Shown: in pieces, positions 7,288 to 14,871 of the stretch
Layout: each line of letters begins with the position of its first letter
How positions within the stretch are numbered: position 1 is the stretch's first letter
DNA from: an uncultured Collinsella sp.
Lineage (GTDB): Bacteria; Actinomycetota; Coriobacteriia; Coriobacteriales; Coriobacteriaceae
NCBI GenBank assembly: GCA_900545555.1
Contig: UQZI01000020.1
Coordinates: 1-30,213, forward strand
Length of the DNA stretch: 30,213 nucleotides
Direction of reading: 5' to 3'
Made by a program: the position numbers and the translations under genes
Notes under the pieces: model-generated
Seen by the model: the letters and a program-made list of their open reading frames with translations, nothing else
Database searches by the model: none
Told to the model about the DNA's origin: nothing

Positions 7288-8841
7288 TTAGGCCTCGGTG
7301 GCGAGCACGCGGCCCGTCATCTCGGCGGAAGGCTCAATACCAGCCATGGTGAGCATGGTCGGAGCGATATCGGAGAGACGGCCGTCCTCGATACCGGTGA
7401 GCTGTGCCTTCTCATTAACGATGATGAACGGCACGCGGTTGGTGGTATGGGCCGTAAACGGATGCTTGGAACCGTCGGAAGCAACGTCAAACATGTGATC
7501 GGCGTTGCCATGGTCGGCGGTAATCAGCGCAAAGCCGCCCTTAGCGAGAATCGCCGGGACAACCTTGGACAGGGCATCGTCAACAGCCTCGACGGCCTTA
7601 ACGGCGGCGTCGAACACGCCGGTGTGACCAACCATGTCGCAGTTCGCGAAGTTCACGATGTAGAAATCAGCGCGATCCTCGTTAATAGCGGCGACGAGCT
7701 TCTCGGTAACCTCGGGAGCACTCATCTCGGGCTGCAGATCGTAGGTAGCAACCTTGGGGGAAGCGACGAGCACGCGCTCCTCGCCCTCCTTGGGCTCCTC
7801 GATGCCGCCGTTGAGGAAGAACGTCACATGGGCGTACTTCTCGGTCTCGGCGGTGTGCAGCTGCTTCAGGCCATTGGCGGCGATAACGTCGGCCAGAACG
7901 TTCTCGGGGAACGTCTTGGGGAAGGCGACCTCGACGTCAAACGTCGGATCGTACTCGGTCATCGTCACAAAGTGCGAAAGCTTAATCTGCTCGCGCTCAA
8001 AGCCGTCGAACTCCTTGTCCGTGAACACGCGAGTCATCTGACGAGCGCGGTCGGGACGGAAGTTGAAGAAGATGGCCGCGTCGCCCTCGTGAATGCCCTC
8101 GTTGTGGGCAGCGAAGGGCTCGACGAACTCGTCGCCGCGCGGATCCTTCTCGTAGTAGGCCTTGATACCGGCAACGGGGTCGGTATCGGCATCGGACGCG
8201 TTGACCATGACGTCGTAGGCACGCTGGATGCGCTCCCAGCGGTTGTCGCGGTCCATGGCCCAATAGCGGCCCGAAACGGTGGCAACGCGAGCGTCGCAAC
8301 CGGTCTCCTCGGAGATCTTAGCCAGGAAAGCGCAGAACTCGCTCATGTAGCCGGCACCGGACTGCGGGTCGACGTCGCGGCCATCCATGAAGGCGTGGAC
8401 GCGAACGGTCTTGACGCCATGCTGGGCAGCCATCTTGACCAGAGCCTCGACGTGGTTCATGTGAGAATGAACACCGCCAGGGCTCATAAGGCCCATGAGG
8501 TGCAGGGTCTTGCCTTCGGCCTTGACGTCGTCCATAGCCTTGACGAAGACCTCGTTCTTGGCGATGGAGCCGTCCTTGATGGCATTGTTGATGCGCGAAA
8601 GCTCCTGGAACACGATGCGGCCGGCACCGATGTTGAGGTGACCCACCTCGGAGTTGCCCATCTGGCCGTCGGGAAGGCCCACGTCCTCGCCCGAAGCACC
8701 GAGCGTGGTGTGGGGATACTGAGCGTACAGGCTATCAAGGAAGGGCGTCTTGGCAGCGGCGACGGCGTTCTCGCCATCAGCCGGAGCAAGGCCGCAGCCA
8801 TCCATGATGATCAGGAGTGCAGGAAGATGACGCTGTGCCAT
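7288..8841 (-). CDS. gpmI: 2,3-bisphosphoglycerate-independent phosphoglycerate mutase
   Basis: Interconverts 3- and 2-phosphoglycerate in glycolysis through a metal-bound phosphoserine, without 2,3-BPG. The 517-residue protein has the normal length. The alkaline-phosphatase-type metal site is visible: Asp14 in IIMDGCG, the nucleophile Ser64 in MGNSEVGHLN, and the C-terminal ITADHGNADHMFD. The substrate-binding inserted domain spans roughly residues 80-310 and includes VHSHMNH, HAFMDGRD and NFRPDRARQ. The gene starts five bases after the tpiA stop, with purine-rich AGTAGGA in the end of tpiA. It ends the pgk-tpiA-gpmI run and is followed by a strong terminator. No oddities seen. Confidence 0.97.
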   Translation of the reverse strand: MAQRHLPALLIIMDGCGLAPADGENAVAAAKTPFLDSLYAQYPHTTLGASGEDVGLPDGQMGNSEVGHLNIGAGRIVFQELSRINNAIKDGSIAKNEVFVKAMDDVKAEGKTLHLMGLMSPGGVHSHMNHVEALVKMAAQHGVKTVRVHAFMDGRDVDPQSGAGYMSEFCAFLAKISEETGCDARVATVSGRYWAMDRDNRWERIQRAYDVMVNASDADTDPVAGIKAYYEKDPRGDEFVEPFAAHNEGIHEGDAAIFFNFRPDRARQMTRVFTDKEFDGFEREQIKLSHFVTMTEYDPTFDVEVAFPKTFPENVLADVIAANGLKQLHTAETEKYAHVTFFLNGGIEEPKEGEERVLVASPKVATYDLQPEMSAPEVTEKLVAAINEDRADFYIVNFANCDMVGHTGVFDAAVKAVEAVDDALSKVVPAILAKGGFALITADHGNADHMFDVASDGSKHPFTAHTTNRVPFIIVNEKAQLTGIEDGRLSDIAPTMLTMAGIEPSAEMTGRVLATEA

Positions 8842-8846
8842 ATGTC

Positions 8847-9614
8847 CTACTCGCCTGCCTTGACGACCATAGAGGCGAAGTCGGCAGCCTTGAGCGAAGC
8901 GCCGCCCACGAGGGCGCCGTCAACGTCAGGCTTAGCGACGAGCTCGGCGATGTTGCCGGGCTTAGCGGAACCACCGTACAGGACGCGGATACCGTCGGCG
9001 AGCTCCTCGCCGAACATCTCCTTGAGGGTCTCACGGATAGCGCCGCAGACCTCCTGAGCGTCCTCGGCGGTAGCGGTCTTGCCGGTGCCGATAGCCCAGA
9101 TGGGCTCGTAGGCGACGACGACCTGCTTGGGGCAGGTGATCTCAAGACCAGCAAGGCCAGCCTTGACCTGGTTCACGACGTGCTCGACATAGGTGCCAGC
9201 CTCGCGGACCTCGAGGGACTCGCCGCAGCAGAAGACGGGAACAAGACCGGCGGCAACGAGGGCCTTGGCCTTCTTGTTCTGATCCTCGTCGGTCTCGTGG
9301 AAGTAGTCGCGACGCTCGGAGTGACCGATGATGCAGTAGGTGCAGCCAGCGGACTTGAGCATGTCGCAAGAGGACTCACCGGTGAAGGCACCCTTGGCCT
9401 CCCAGTACACGTTCTGAGCACCGAGGGCGATGGGGGCAGCCTGAATACGGTCATGAACCGTGGTGATGTCAATGGTCGGAGGGCAGACGAGCACCTCGAC
9501 GCCAGCCGGAACCTCGGGCAGAGCCTGAGCCAGCTCGTCGGCGAGCTTGGCGGCCTCGGCGACGTCGTTGTTCATCTTCCAGTTACCAGCGATAAGAAGG
9601 GTGCGATTAGGCAT
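8847..9614 (-). CDS. tpiA: Triosephosphate isomerase
   Basis: Converts dihydroxyacetone phosphate to glyceraldehyde 3-phosphate. The ATG at 9614 gives 255 residues, the usual size, and begins MPNRTLLIAGNWKMN with Asn11 and Lys13. A longer open frame upstream is not homologous and is rejected. Catalytic His98 lies in CIIGHSERR and Glu170 in VVAYEPIWAIGTGK. The phosphate-binding end has LYGGSAKPGNI and DGALVGGASL. GGAGG nine bases before the start lies inside pgk, and the start overlaps the pgk stop by eight bases, so translation is probably coupled. Confidence 0.97.
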   Translation of the reverse strand: MPNRTLLIAGNWKMNNDVAEAAKLADELAQALPEVPAGVEVLVCPPTIDITTVHDRIQAAPIALGAQNVYWEAKGAFTGESSCDMLKSAGCTYCIIGHSERRDYFHETDEDQNKKAKALVAAGLVPVFCCGESLEVREAGTYVEHVVNQVKAGLAGLEITCPKQVVVAYEPIWAIGTGKTATAEDAQEVCGAIRETLKEMFGEELADGIRVLYGGSAKPGNIAELVAKPDVDGALVGGASLKAADFASMVVKAGE

Positions 9615-10797
9615 CGAGAAGCGCCTCCACTCCGGGCAGGGCCTTACCCTCGACGAGCTCCATGGAAGCGCCACCACCGGTGGAGATCCAGCTCATCTTG
9701 TCGGCCAGGTTGAACTTGTTGACAGCCGCGACAGAGTCACCACCACCGATGATCGAGGTGCAGTCGGCCTCGGCGACGGCCTCGGCGATAGCCTGGGTGC
9801 CGTGAGCGAAGTTATCGAACTCGAAGACGCCCATGGGGCCGTTCCAGAACACGGTCTTGGCGCCCTTGACGGCCTCGGCGTAGAGCTCCTCGGTCTTGGG
9901 GCCGATGTCCATGCCCTCACGATCGTCGGGGATAGCGTCGGAAGCGACAACCTCGGGGACAGCGTCCTCGCCAAAGTGATCGGCAACGCGGTTGTCGATG
10001 GGGAGCAGGATCTTGACGCCCTTCTCCTCGGCCTTCTTGAGCATCTCGCCGGCGCGCTCGACCCAGTCCTCTTCCTTGAGGGACTGACCGACGGTCAGAC
10101 CCTGAGCCAGGAAGAAGGTGTAGGCCATGCCGCCACCGATGATCAGGGTATCAGCGGAGTCGATGAGGTGATCGAGAACGCCGATCTTGGAGGAAACCTT
10201 GGAACCGCCGACGATAGCGACGAAGGGGCGCTCGGGCTCGGCGAAGATGCCGGTCAGCGTGTCGACCTCCTTCTCGAGCAGGAAGCCGGCGACGGCAGGC
10301 AGGTAAGCGGCGGGACCCACGACGGAACCCTGGGCGCGGTGAGCGGTACCGAAAGCATCGAGAACGAAGACGTCACCATAGGAAGCGAGCTTCTTGGCGA
10401 TCTCGGGATCGTTCTTCTTCTCACGCTTGTCAAAACGGACGTTCTCGAGAACGAGGACCTTGCCCGGCTCGACGGCGGCAACAGCCTCGGCGGCCTTCTC
10501 GCCGTAGGTGTCGGCGACAAAGGCAACATCGAGACCAGAGAGCTCAGCGAGCTTCTTGGCGACAGGCTCAAGGGAGAGCTCGGGCTGGAAGCCGGTGCCA
10601 TCGGGACGGCCGAGGTGGCTCATGAGGATGACGCGAGCGTTGTGCTCAACGAGGTAGTTGATGGTGGGCAGGGCAGCCTTGATGCGGGTGGTGTCGCCAA
10701 CGACGCCATCCTTGATAGGCACGTTGAAGTCAACGCGGACGAGAACGCGCTTGCCGTCGACATCGATGTCGCGGACGGTCTTCTTGGTAAAGGCCAT
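9607..10797 (-). CDS. pgk: Phosphoglycerate kinase
   Basis: Makes ATP from 1,3-bisphosphoglycerate. The ATG at 10797 gives 396 residues, a normal length, with an AAAGG ribosome-binding site. The N-domain substrate motif VLVRVDFNVPI, the HLGRPDG segment and, in the C-terminal nucleotide domain, the conserved FWNGPMGVFE and GGGDSVAAVNK are all present. It is separated from gap by a terminator hairpin at 10854-10900. A further small stem (GTCTGCC at 10821-10827 with GGCAGAC at 10837-10843) lies in its leader. pgk may therefore be transcribed by readthrough from gap or from a weak local promoter that I cannot identify. Confidence 0.97.
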   Translation of the reverse strand: MAFTKKTVRDIDVDGKRVLVRVDFNVPIKDGVVGDTTRIKAALPTINYLVEHNARVILMSHLGRPDGTGFQPELSLEPVAKKLAELSGLDVAFVADTYGEKAAEAVAAVEPGKVLVLENVRFDKREKKNDPEIAKKLASYGDVFVLDAFGTAHRAQGSVVGPAAYLPAVAGFLLEKEVDTLTGIFAEPERPFVAIVGGSKVSSKIGVLDHLIDSADTLIIGGGMAYTFFLAQGLTVGQSLKEEDWVERAGEMLKKAEEKGVKILLPIDNRVADHFGEDAVPEVVASDAIPDDREGMDIGPKTEELYAEAVKGAKTVFWNGPMGVFEFDNFAHGTQAIAEAVAEADCTSIIGGGDSVAAVNKFNLADKMSWISTGGGASMELVEGKALPGVEALLDA

Positions 10798-10851
10798 GTT
10801 TGCTTCTACCTTTCGTACGTGTCTGCCTCCCATTACGGCAGACGATTTCCT

Positions 10852-10900
10852 ATAAAAAGGGCGCGACCCTAGGGTGTAAGCCCTATGAGGCCGCGCCCTT
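10852..10900 (-). terminator. Terminator-like hairpin between gap and pgk
   Basis: The outer arms AAGGGCGCG (10857-10865) and CGCGCCCTT (10892-10900) enclose AT-poor inner dyads. On the minus strand the stem runs straight into TTTTTATA, a good intrinsic terminator signature. It would uncouple gap expression from pgk-tpiA-gpmI, at least partly. Confidence 0.8.
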
Positions 10901-10937
10901 CTTTAGACGCTCAACGAGCTATTCGCTAAAAGCTAAA

Positions 10938-11963
10938 TTAAGCAACGAACTTCTCGAAGTACTTGATGGTGCGGACCATCTGAGAGGTGTAGGAGTTCTC
11001 GTTGTCGTACCAAGAGGTGACCTGAACGAGGGTCTGGCCGTTGCCGAGGTCAGAGCACATGGTCTGAGTGGCGTCGAAGATGGAGCCGTGGGTCTCGCCG
11101 ATGATGTCGGTGGAGACGATGTCGTCCTCGTTGTAACCGAAGGTCTCGGAGATGGTGGAAGCGTAGGCCTTCATAGCGGCGTTGACCTCGTCGACGGTGA
11201 CCTTCTTGTCAACGACAGCGTAGAGGTTGGTGATGGAGCCGGTCGGCGTCGGGACGCGCTGGGCGGCACCGATGAGCTTACCGTTGAGCTCGGGGAGAAC
11301 CAGGCCGATAGCCTTGGCAGCACCGGTGGTGTTGGGGACGATGTTGACGGCGCAGGCGCGGCTACGACGCTTGTTGCCCTTGCGCTGCGGGCCGTCGAGC
11401 GGCATCTGGTCGCCGGTCCAGGCGTGAATGGTGGTCATGATGCCGGACACGATGGGAGCGAAGTCGTTCAGACCCTTGGCCATCGGGGCGAGGCAGTTGG
11501 TGGTGCAGGAAGCAGCGGAGATGATGTTGTCCTCAGCGGTCAGCGTCTCGTGGTTGACGTTGTACACGATGGTGGGCAGATCGCTGCCGGCCGGAGCAGA
11601 GATGACGACCTTCTTGGCGCCAGCGTTGATGTGGGCCTGAGCCTTAGCCTTGCTGGTGTAGAAGCCGGTGCACTCGAGAACGACGTCGACGTCGAGGTCG
11701 CCCCAAGGCAGGTTGTTGGCGTCGGCCTCCTTGTAGATCTTGATCTCCTTGCCGTCAACGGTGATGGAATCCTCGCCAGCAACGACCTCGTGATCGCGAG
11801 CGTAGTTGCCCTGCGTGGAGTCGTACTTCAGCAGGTAAGCGAGCATATCGGGAGAGGTGAGGTCGTTGATAGCGACGATCTCGGAGCCCTCATGACCGAA
11901 CATCTGACGGAAAGCCAGACGACCGATGCGACCGAAGCCGTTAATAGCAACCTTTACTGCCAT
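10938..11963 (-). CDS. gap: Glyceraldehyde-3-phosphate dehydrogenase
   Basis: Oxidises and phosphorylates glyceraldehyde 3-phosphate with NAD. A good ribosome-binding site (GAAAGGAG) fixes the ATG at 11963, giving 341 residues, normal for the family. The Rossmann motif INGFGRIGRLAFR is at 7-19. The acidic residue in AINDL (Asp34) favours NAD over NADP. Catalytic Cys153 lies in SAASCTTNCLAP, and WYDNENSYTSQMV is near the C-terminus. An upstream in-frame extension is not homologous. The gene has its own promoter region (11964-12156) and is followed by a terminator, so it can be expressed separately from pgk, as often seen for this abundant enzyme. Confidence 0.97.
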   Translation of the reverse strand: MAVKVAINGFGRIGRLAFRQMFGHEGSEIVAINDLTSPDMLAYLLKYDSTQGNYARDHEVVAGEDSITVDGKEIKIYKEADANNLPWGDLDVDVVLECTGFYTSKAKAQAHINAGAKKVVISAPAGSDLPTIVYNVNHETLTAEDNIISAASCTTNCLAPMAKGLNDFAPIVSGIMTTIHAWTGDQMPLDGPQRKGNKRRSRACAVNIVPNTTGAAKAIGLVLPELNGKLIGAAQRVPTPTGSITNLYAVVDKKVTVDEVNAAMKAYASTISETFGYNEDDIVSTDIIGETHGSIFDATQTMCSDLGNGQTLVQVTSWYDNENSYTSQMVRTIKYFEKFVA

Positions 11964-12035
11964 TGTGTCTCCTTTCGTAAGGCCCCCGCAAGCTACAGCG
12001 CCCGCCGTTGAGGCCCACAAACTAACCACTCGCCT

Positions 12036-12065
12036 AATATACCTTTTTTTTGACTTGAATTTCAC
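12036..12065 (-). promoter_or_regulatory. Probable gap promoter
   Basis: On the minus strand GTGAAA (12065-12060), an 18-base spacer with a run of eight A, and TATATT (12041-12036) form a promoter about 75 bases before gap. Strongly AT-rich DNA lies upstream and could act as an UP element in this otherwise GC-rich sequence. Confidence 0.55.
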
Positions 12066-12097
12066 GAGAATAGTCGAAATTGAAAATCAAATTTACG

Positions 12098-12111
12098 TTA
12101 AAACGTTTTAA
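12098..12111. promoter_or_regulatory. Operator-like palindrome upstream of gap
   Basis: A perfect 14-base palindrome TTAAAACGTTTTAA lies about 33 bases upstream of the predicted -35 element. The central CG flanked by A and T runs is the form typical of LacI/GalR-family operators, including cre-like sites. It is not coding. Confidence 0.45.
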
Positions 12112-12156
12112 AGAATAAAATAGCAGCTAAATCCGTATATAAGTCGATACTATAAA

Positions 12157-13086
12157 CTACCTGTTTGCTTCAATGAGCTTTTCAAGCCTCAAAACTCGAT
12201 GGTAGAGGGCCGACTTCGACAAGGGAGGGTCAGCCATCTCCCCTAAATCACGCAGCGACAGATCGGGATAGCGCTCGCGCAGGTCGCAAAAGACCGCCAA
12301 GGCATCCGGAAGCGCATCGCGAAGGCCGCGCTGCTCGAGCTCATCGATAAGCGCAAGCTGATGCTGGGCAGCACCGGCGCTTCTGGTCTGGTTGGCGAGC
12401 TCGGCGTTCACGCGACGGTTCACATCGTTCTTAACCAACTTGACCGCGCGCGCCTCCTCAATCTCGGCAACGCTGCGCTTGGCACCAATCAGCTTTAATA
12501 GATGCTCGATTTCCTCGGCGCTCTTAATGTACACGGCATATGACCCCCGCCGCGCATTAACACGAGTATGGACCCCAATCTGCCCCAACAGGTCGCAAAG
12601 CCCCTTGGCATATTGCTCACCCTGCACCGCGATCTCCAAATGGAAATCGCCGCGTGGATCGGCCACGAAGCCGCCCGCGATGAGCGCGCCGCGGATGTAG
12701 GCAAGCCTGCAGCAGGGACGGGCAACGATGTGTCGGGGAACACCAGCGACGAGCCCTCCTCTGCGGTCTAGAATGCCCAGCAGCACCAGAGCCTTGTTCA
12801 GGTCGGGTTGATCGGGCAGGGTAATGAGATAGTTACGGACCTTATGCAAGACCGATTTACGAACGGTGAATTCCGTTTTGAGCTTAAGGATGCGATGCGT
12901 CAGCGTGATCATCGTGCGCGCGACGGCTCCCGTCTCGGTCGCGACCGTCAAACGATACCGCCCGGAGCCGGCCAACGAAAGCGTACCGCTCACACGCGTC
13001 AGGGCGGCAAGCGTCGACAAATCGCAGTATTCACATTCGGGTTCGCAGCGCGCAAGCTCGTCGCGCACCTCAGCGGTAAACGACAT
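12157..13086 (-). CDS. whiA: DNA-binding regulator WhiA
   Basis: A 309-residue WhiA homologue, normal length. WhiA proteins combine a degenerate LAGLIDADG homing-endonuclease-like N-domain with a C-terminal helix-turn-helix. They control sporulation in Streptomyces, and in Firmicutes they affect division and chromosome segregation. Visible here are the N-terminal MSFTAEVRDELAR, the central CCRLAYIRGALIAGGFVADPRGDFHLEI and the HTH part LSLRDLGEMADPPLSKSALYHRVLRL (about 272-298). Coriobacteriia are not known to sporulate, so a housekeeping role in growth or division is more likely. It starts six bases after rapZ and is surely co-transcribed. No yvcK lies between them, which is unusual. Confidence 0.95.
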   Translation of the reverse strand: MSFTAEVRDELARCEPECEYCDLSTLAALTRVSGTLSLAGSGRYRLTVATETGAVARTMITLTHRILKLKTEFTVRKSVLHKVRNYLITLPDQPDLNKALVLLGILDRRGGLVAGVPRHIVARPCCRLAYIRGALIAGGFVADPRGDFHLEIAVQGEQYAKGLCDLLGQIGVHTRVNARRGSYAVYIKSAEEIEHLLKLIGAKRSVAEIEEARAVKLVKNDVNRRVNAELANQTRSAGAAQHQLALIDELEQRGLRDALPDALAVFCDLRERYPDLSLRDLGEMADPPLSKSALYHRVLRLEKLIEANR

Positions 13087-13092
13087 GCAGGC

Positions 13093-14013
13093 CTATGCCT
13101 TCGTGTTGGCGCGCGACAGGTCGCGGTGGGAGATGCTCACGTGATACTGGGCGCCTTCCAGGTAACGGGCCGTGGCCTCGGCAATGGCGACGCTACGGTG
13201 CTGTCCGCCCGTGCAGCCGATGGCGATAGAAAGCTGCGGCTTACCCTCCGCGATATAGCCCGGCATCACCGTATCGAGCAGCTGCGTCCAGGCCTTCCAG
13301 AACTCCTGGGTCTTGGGATGGTCCAGAACAAAGTCGGAGACTTTCTTATCGAGACCGGTCATGGTACGCATCTCGGGATCGTAAAACGGATTGGGCAGGA
13401 AGCGGACGTCGATCATAATGTCCGCCTCGACGGGCATGCCGTGCTTAAAGCCAAACGAGAACACATGGACGTCCATGAGCTGTTGGTCGGACAGCTCGGA
13501 AAATGCCATACGTAGCTTGTTGCGCAGCGCAGAGGTGCGCAGACGACTCGTGTCGATAATCATATCGGCTCGATCGCGCACGCCCTGCAGCTGAAGGCGC
13601 TCGCGCTGAATGGCATCGGCCGTAGTCTCCCCCGGCTTGGCAATGGGATGACGGCGGCGATTTTCGCTGTAGCGACGAATCAGCACCTCGTCAGAAGCCT
13701 CCAGGAACACGATGTCGCAGCTCATCTCGCGCTCTTCGAGCGCGGCGACCGCATCGAGCAACTCGTCAAACAGTCCCTGGCTACGCAAATCGCAGGTGAC
13801 GGCGAGATGCCTGCCCACGCCCGTATTGATGCCGACGAGCTCGGCAAGCTGGGCGATGAGACGCGGAGGCAGGTTATCGATGCAAAAATAGCCCATGTCC
13901 TCGAACACGTGCATGGCCTGCGTGCGGCCCGATCCGGACATTCCGGTGATGATGACGATATCGGGGATGCGCTCCGAGCGCTCCGCCGCATCCATGGCAT
14001 CTCCCTTTTGCAT
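13093..14013 (-). CDS. rapZ: RapZ family nucleotide-binding protein
   Basis: A RapZ/YvcJ family P-loop protein. In E. coli RapZ is an RNA-binding adaptor that senses glucosamine-6-P; in Gram-positives the role is less clear. The Walker A is GMSGSGRT, with Arg in the usual Lys place, as in other actinobacterial members I know. The motifs YFCIDNLPPRL, DVRFLPNPFYDPEMR and the C-terminal GCTGGQHRSVAIAE are present. The ATG at 14013 has CGGGAGG six bases upstream and gives 306 residues. A second ATG at 13995 with AAGGGAG is a real alternative. A terminator-like hairpin ends about 20 bases before the start, directly after the sat/nan operon. Confidence 0.95.
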   Translation of the reverse strand: MQKGDAMDAAERSERIPDIVIITGMSGSGRTQAMHVFEDMGYFCIDNLPPRLIAQLAELVGINTGVGRHLAVTCDLRSQGLFDELLDAVAALEEREMSCDIVFLEASDEVLIRRYSENRRRHPIAKPGETTADAIQRERLQLQGVRDRADMIIDTSRLRTSALRNKLRMAFSELSDQQLMDVHVFSFGFKHGMPVEADIMIDVRFLPNPFYDPEMRTMTGLDKKVSDFVLDHPKTQEFWKAWTQLLDTVMPGYIAEGKPQLSIAIGCTGGQHRSVAIAEATARYLEGAQYHVSISHRDLSRANTKA

Positions 14014-14026
14014 GTGCTGCCTCCCG

Positions 14027-14063
14027 AAAACAAGCGCGGGACCCAGCAACCCGGATCCCGCGC
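14027..14063 (-). terminator. Terminator-like hairpin between nanE and rapZ
   Basis: GCGCGGGA (14034-14041) pairs with TCCCGCGC (14056-14063), and on the minus strand TTGTTTT follows at once. It lies 51 bases after the nanE stop, so it probably ends the sat/nan transcript. Because the rapZ start is only about 20 bases further on, any rapZ promoter must lie upstream of the hairpin; a TATACT-like -10 is at 14087-14082. The hairpin could then also act as a leader attenuator for rapZ-whiA. Confidence 0.65.
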
Positions 14064-14114
14064 GGTCAATTGCCTTTATTGAGTATACCGCCCCGAGCGG
14101 ATACGAGGCCTGTC

Positions 14115-14801
14115 TTACGCCTCAAGCGCAGCCTTGAACCAACTCGTAATACTCGTGGGGTGCGTGATGGCGGTGCCGACAACAACGGCCCAGGCGCCAG
14201 CATCGATCGCGGCGCGAGCCTCCTCGGGCGTGTGCACGCGGCCCTCGCAGATGATGGGAAGACCGGGGAATTCCTCGGTCGCCTGACGCAGGAGCGGCAG
14301 ATCGGGGCCATCGGCCATGGTGCAGTCGATGGCGGCGACACCGTGAGAAAGCGTGGTGGATACCAGGTCGAAGCCCATATCAACCGCACGGCGAATGTCC
14401 TCGATGGTGGCACAATCCGCCATCAGGAGCACACCCTCCTCGTGCAGTGGACGGAAGGTGTCCTCGACGGTCTTGCCATCGGGACGCGGACGATCGGTGG
14501 CATCGATCGCCACGATATCGGCACCCGCGGCAACGCAGGCGCGAGCGTGACGCAGCGTCGGCGTGATGTAAACGCCCTCGTGCCCATCCTTCCACAGGCC
14601 GATGACGGGAACCTCACAGCGACCCTTAATGGCGGCAATGTCGGCAAGACCCTGGCAGCGAATGGCGGCGGCGCCGCCGAGCTCGCAGGCGCGAGACATT
14701 TGAGCCATGGTCTCGGGCGTACGAAGTGGCTCGCCCATATACGCCTGAACGCTCACGACGAGCTTGCCCTTCAGGGATTGAATCAAAGGATCGACGGTCA
14801 T
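14115..14801 (-). CDS. nanE: N-acetylmannosamine-6-phosphate 2-epimerase
   Basis: Converts ManNAc-6-P to GlcNAc-6-P, the last committed step of sialic acid breakdown before the Nag pathway. The 228-residue TIM-barrel protein has the normal length and clear NanE motifs: LVVSVQAYMGEPLR at the start, GAAAIRCQG, VPVIGLWKDG with the catalytic lysine (about residue 71), ADIVAIDATDRPRPDG, DGPDLPLL and, near the end, ICEGRVHTPEEARAAIDAGAWAVVVGTAITHP. AGAAAGGTTGCAGCCTT before the ATG gives only a moderate ribosome-binding site. It follows the ROK kinase across a 70-base gap with a hairpin and is the last gene of the operon. Identity is firm. Confidence 0.95.
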   Translation of the reverse strand: MTVDPLIQSLKGKLVVSVQAYMGEPLRTPETMAQMSRACELGGAAAIRCQGLADIAAIKGRCEVPVIGLWKDGHEGVYITPTLRHARACVAAGADIVAIDATDRPRPDGKTVEDTFRPLHEEGVLLMADCATIEDIRRAVDMGFDLVSTTLSHGVAAIDCTMADGPDLPLLRQATEEFPGLPIICEGRVHTPEEARAAIDAGAWAVVVGTAITHPTSITSWFKAALEA

Positions 14802-14824
14802 AAGGCTGCAACCTTTCTCAGAAC

Positions 14825-14855
14825 AGCCTCCCGAGACGTGTTGTCTCGGGAGGCT
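14825..14855 (-). other. Perfect hairpin between the ROK kinase and nanE
   Basis: AGCCTCCCGAGAC (14825-14837) pairs perfectly over 13 bases with GTCTCGGGAGGCT (14843-14855) across a five-base loop. The minus strand continues TGTTCTGAGAAAGG, without a T-run. It is probably an mRNA-processing or stability element, or a weak terminator, inside the operon. Confidence 0.55.
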
Positions 14856-14871
14856 CCTACAGCAGATACGT

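Noticed and set aside
7447..9057. Plus-strand open frames opposite gpmI, tpiA, pgk and gap
   Set aside because: They are low-complexity shadows of strongly conserved glycolytic genes, without recognisable domains.
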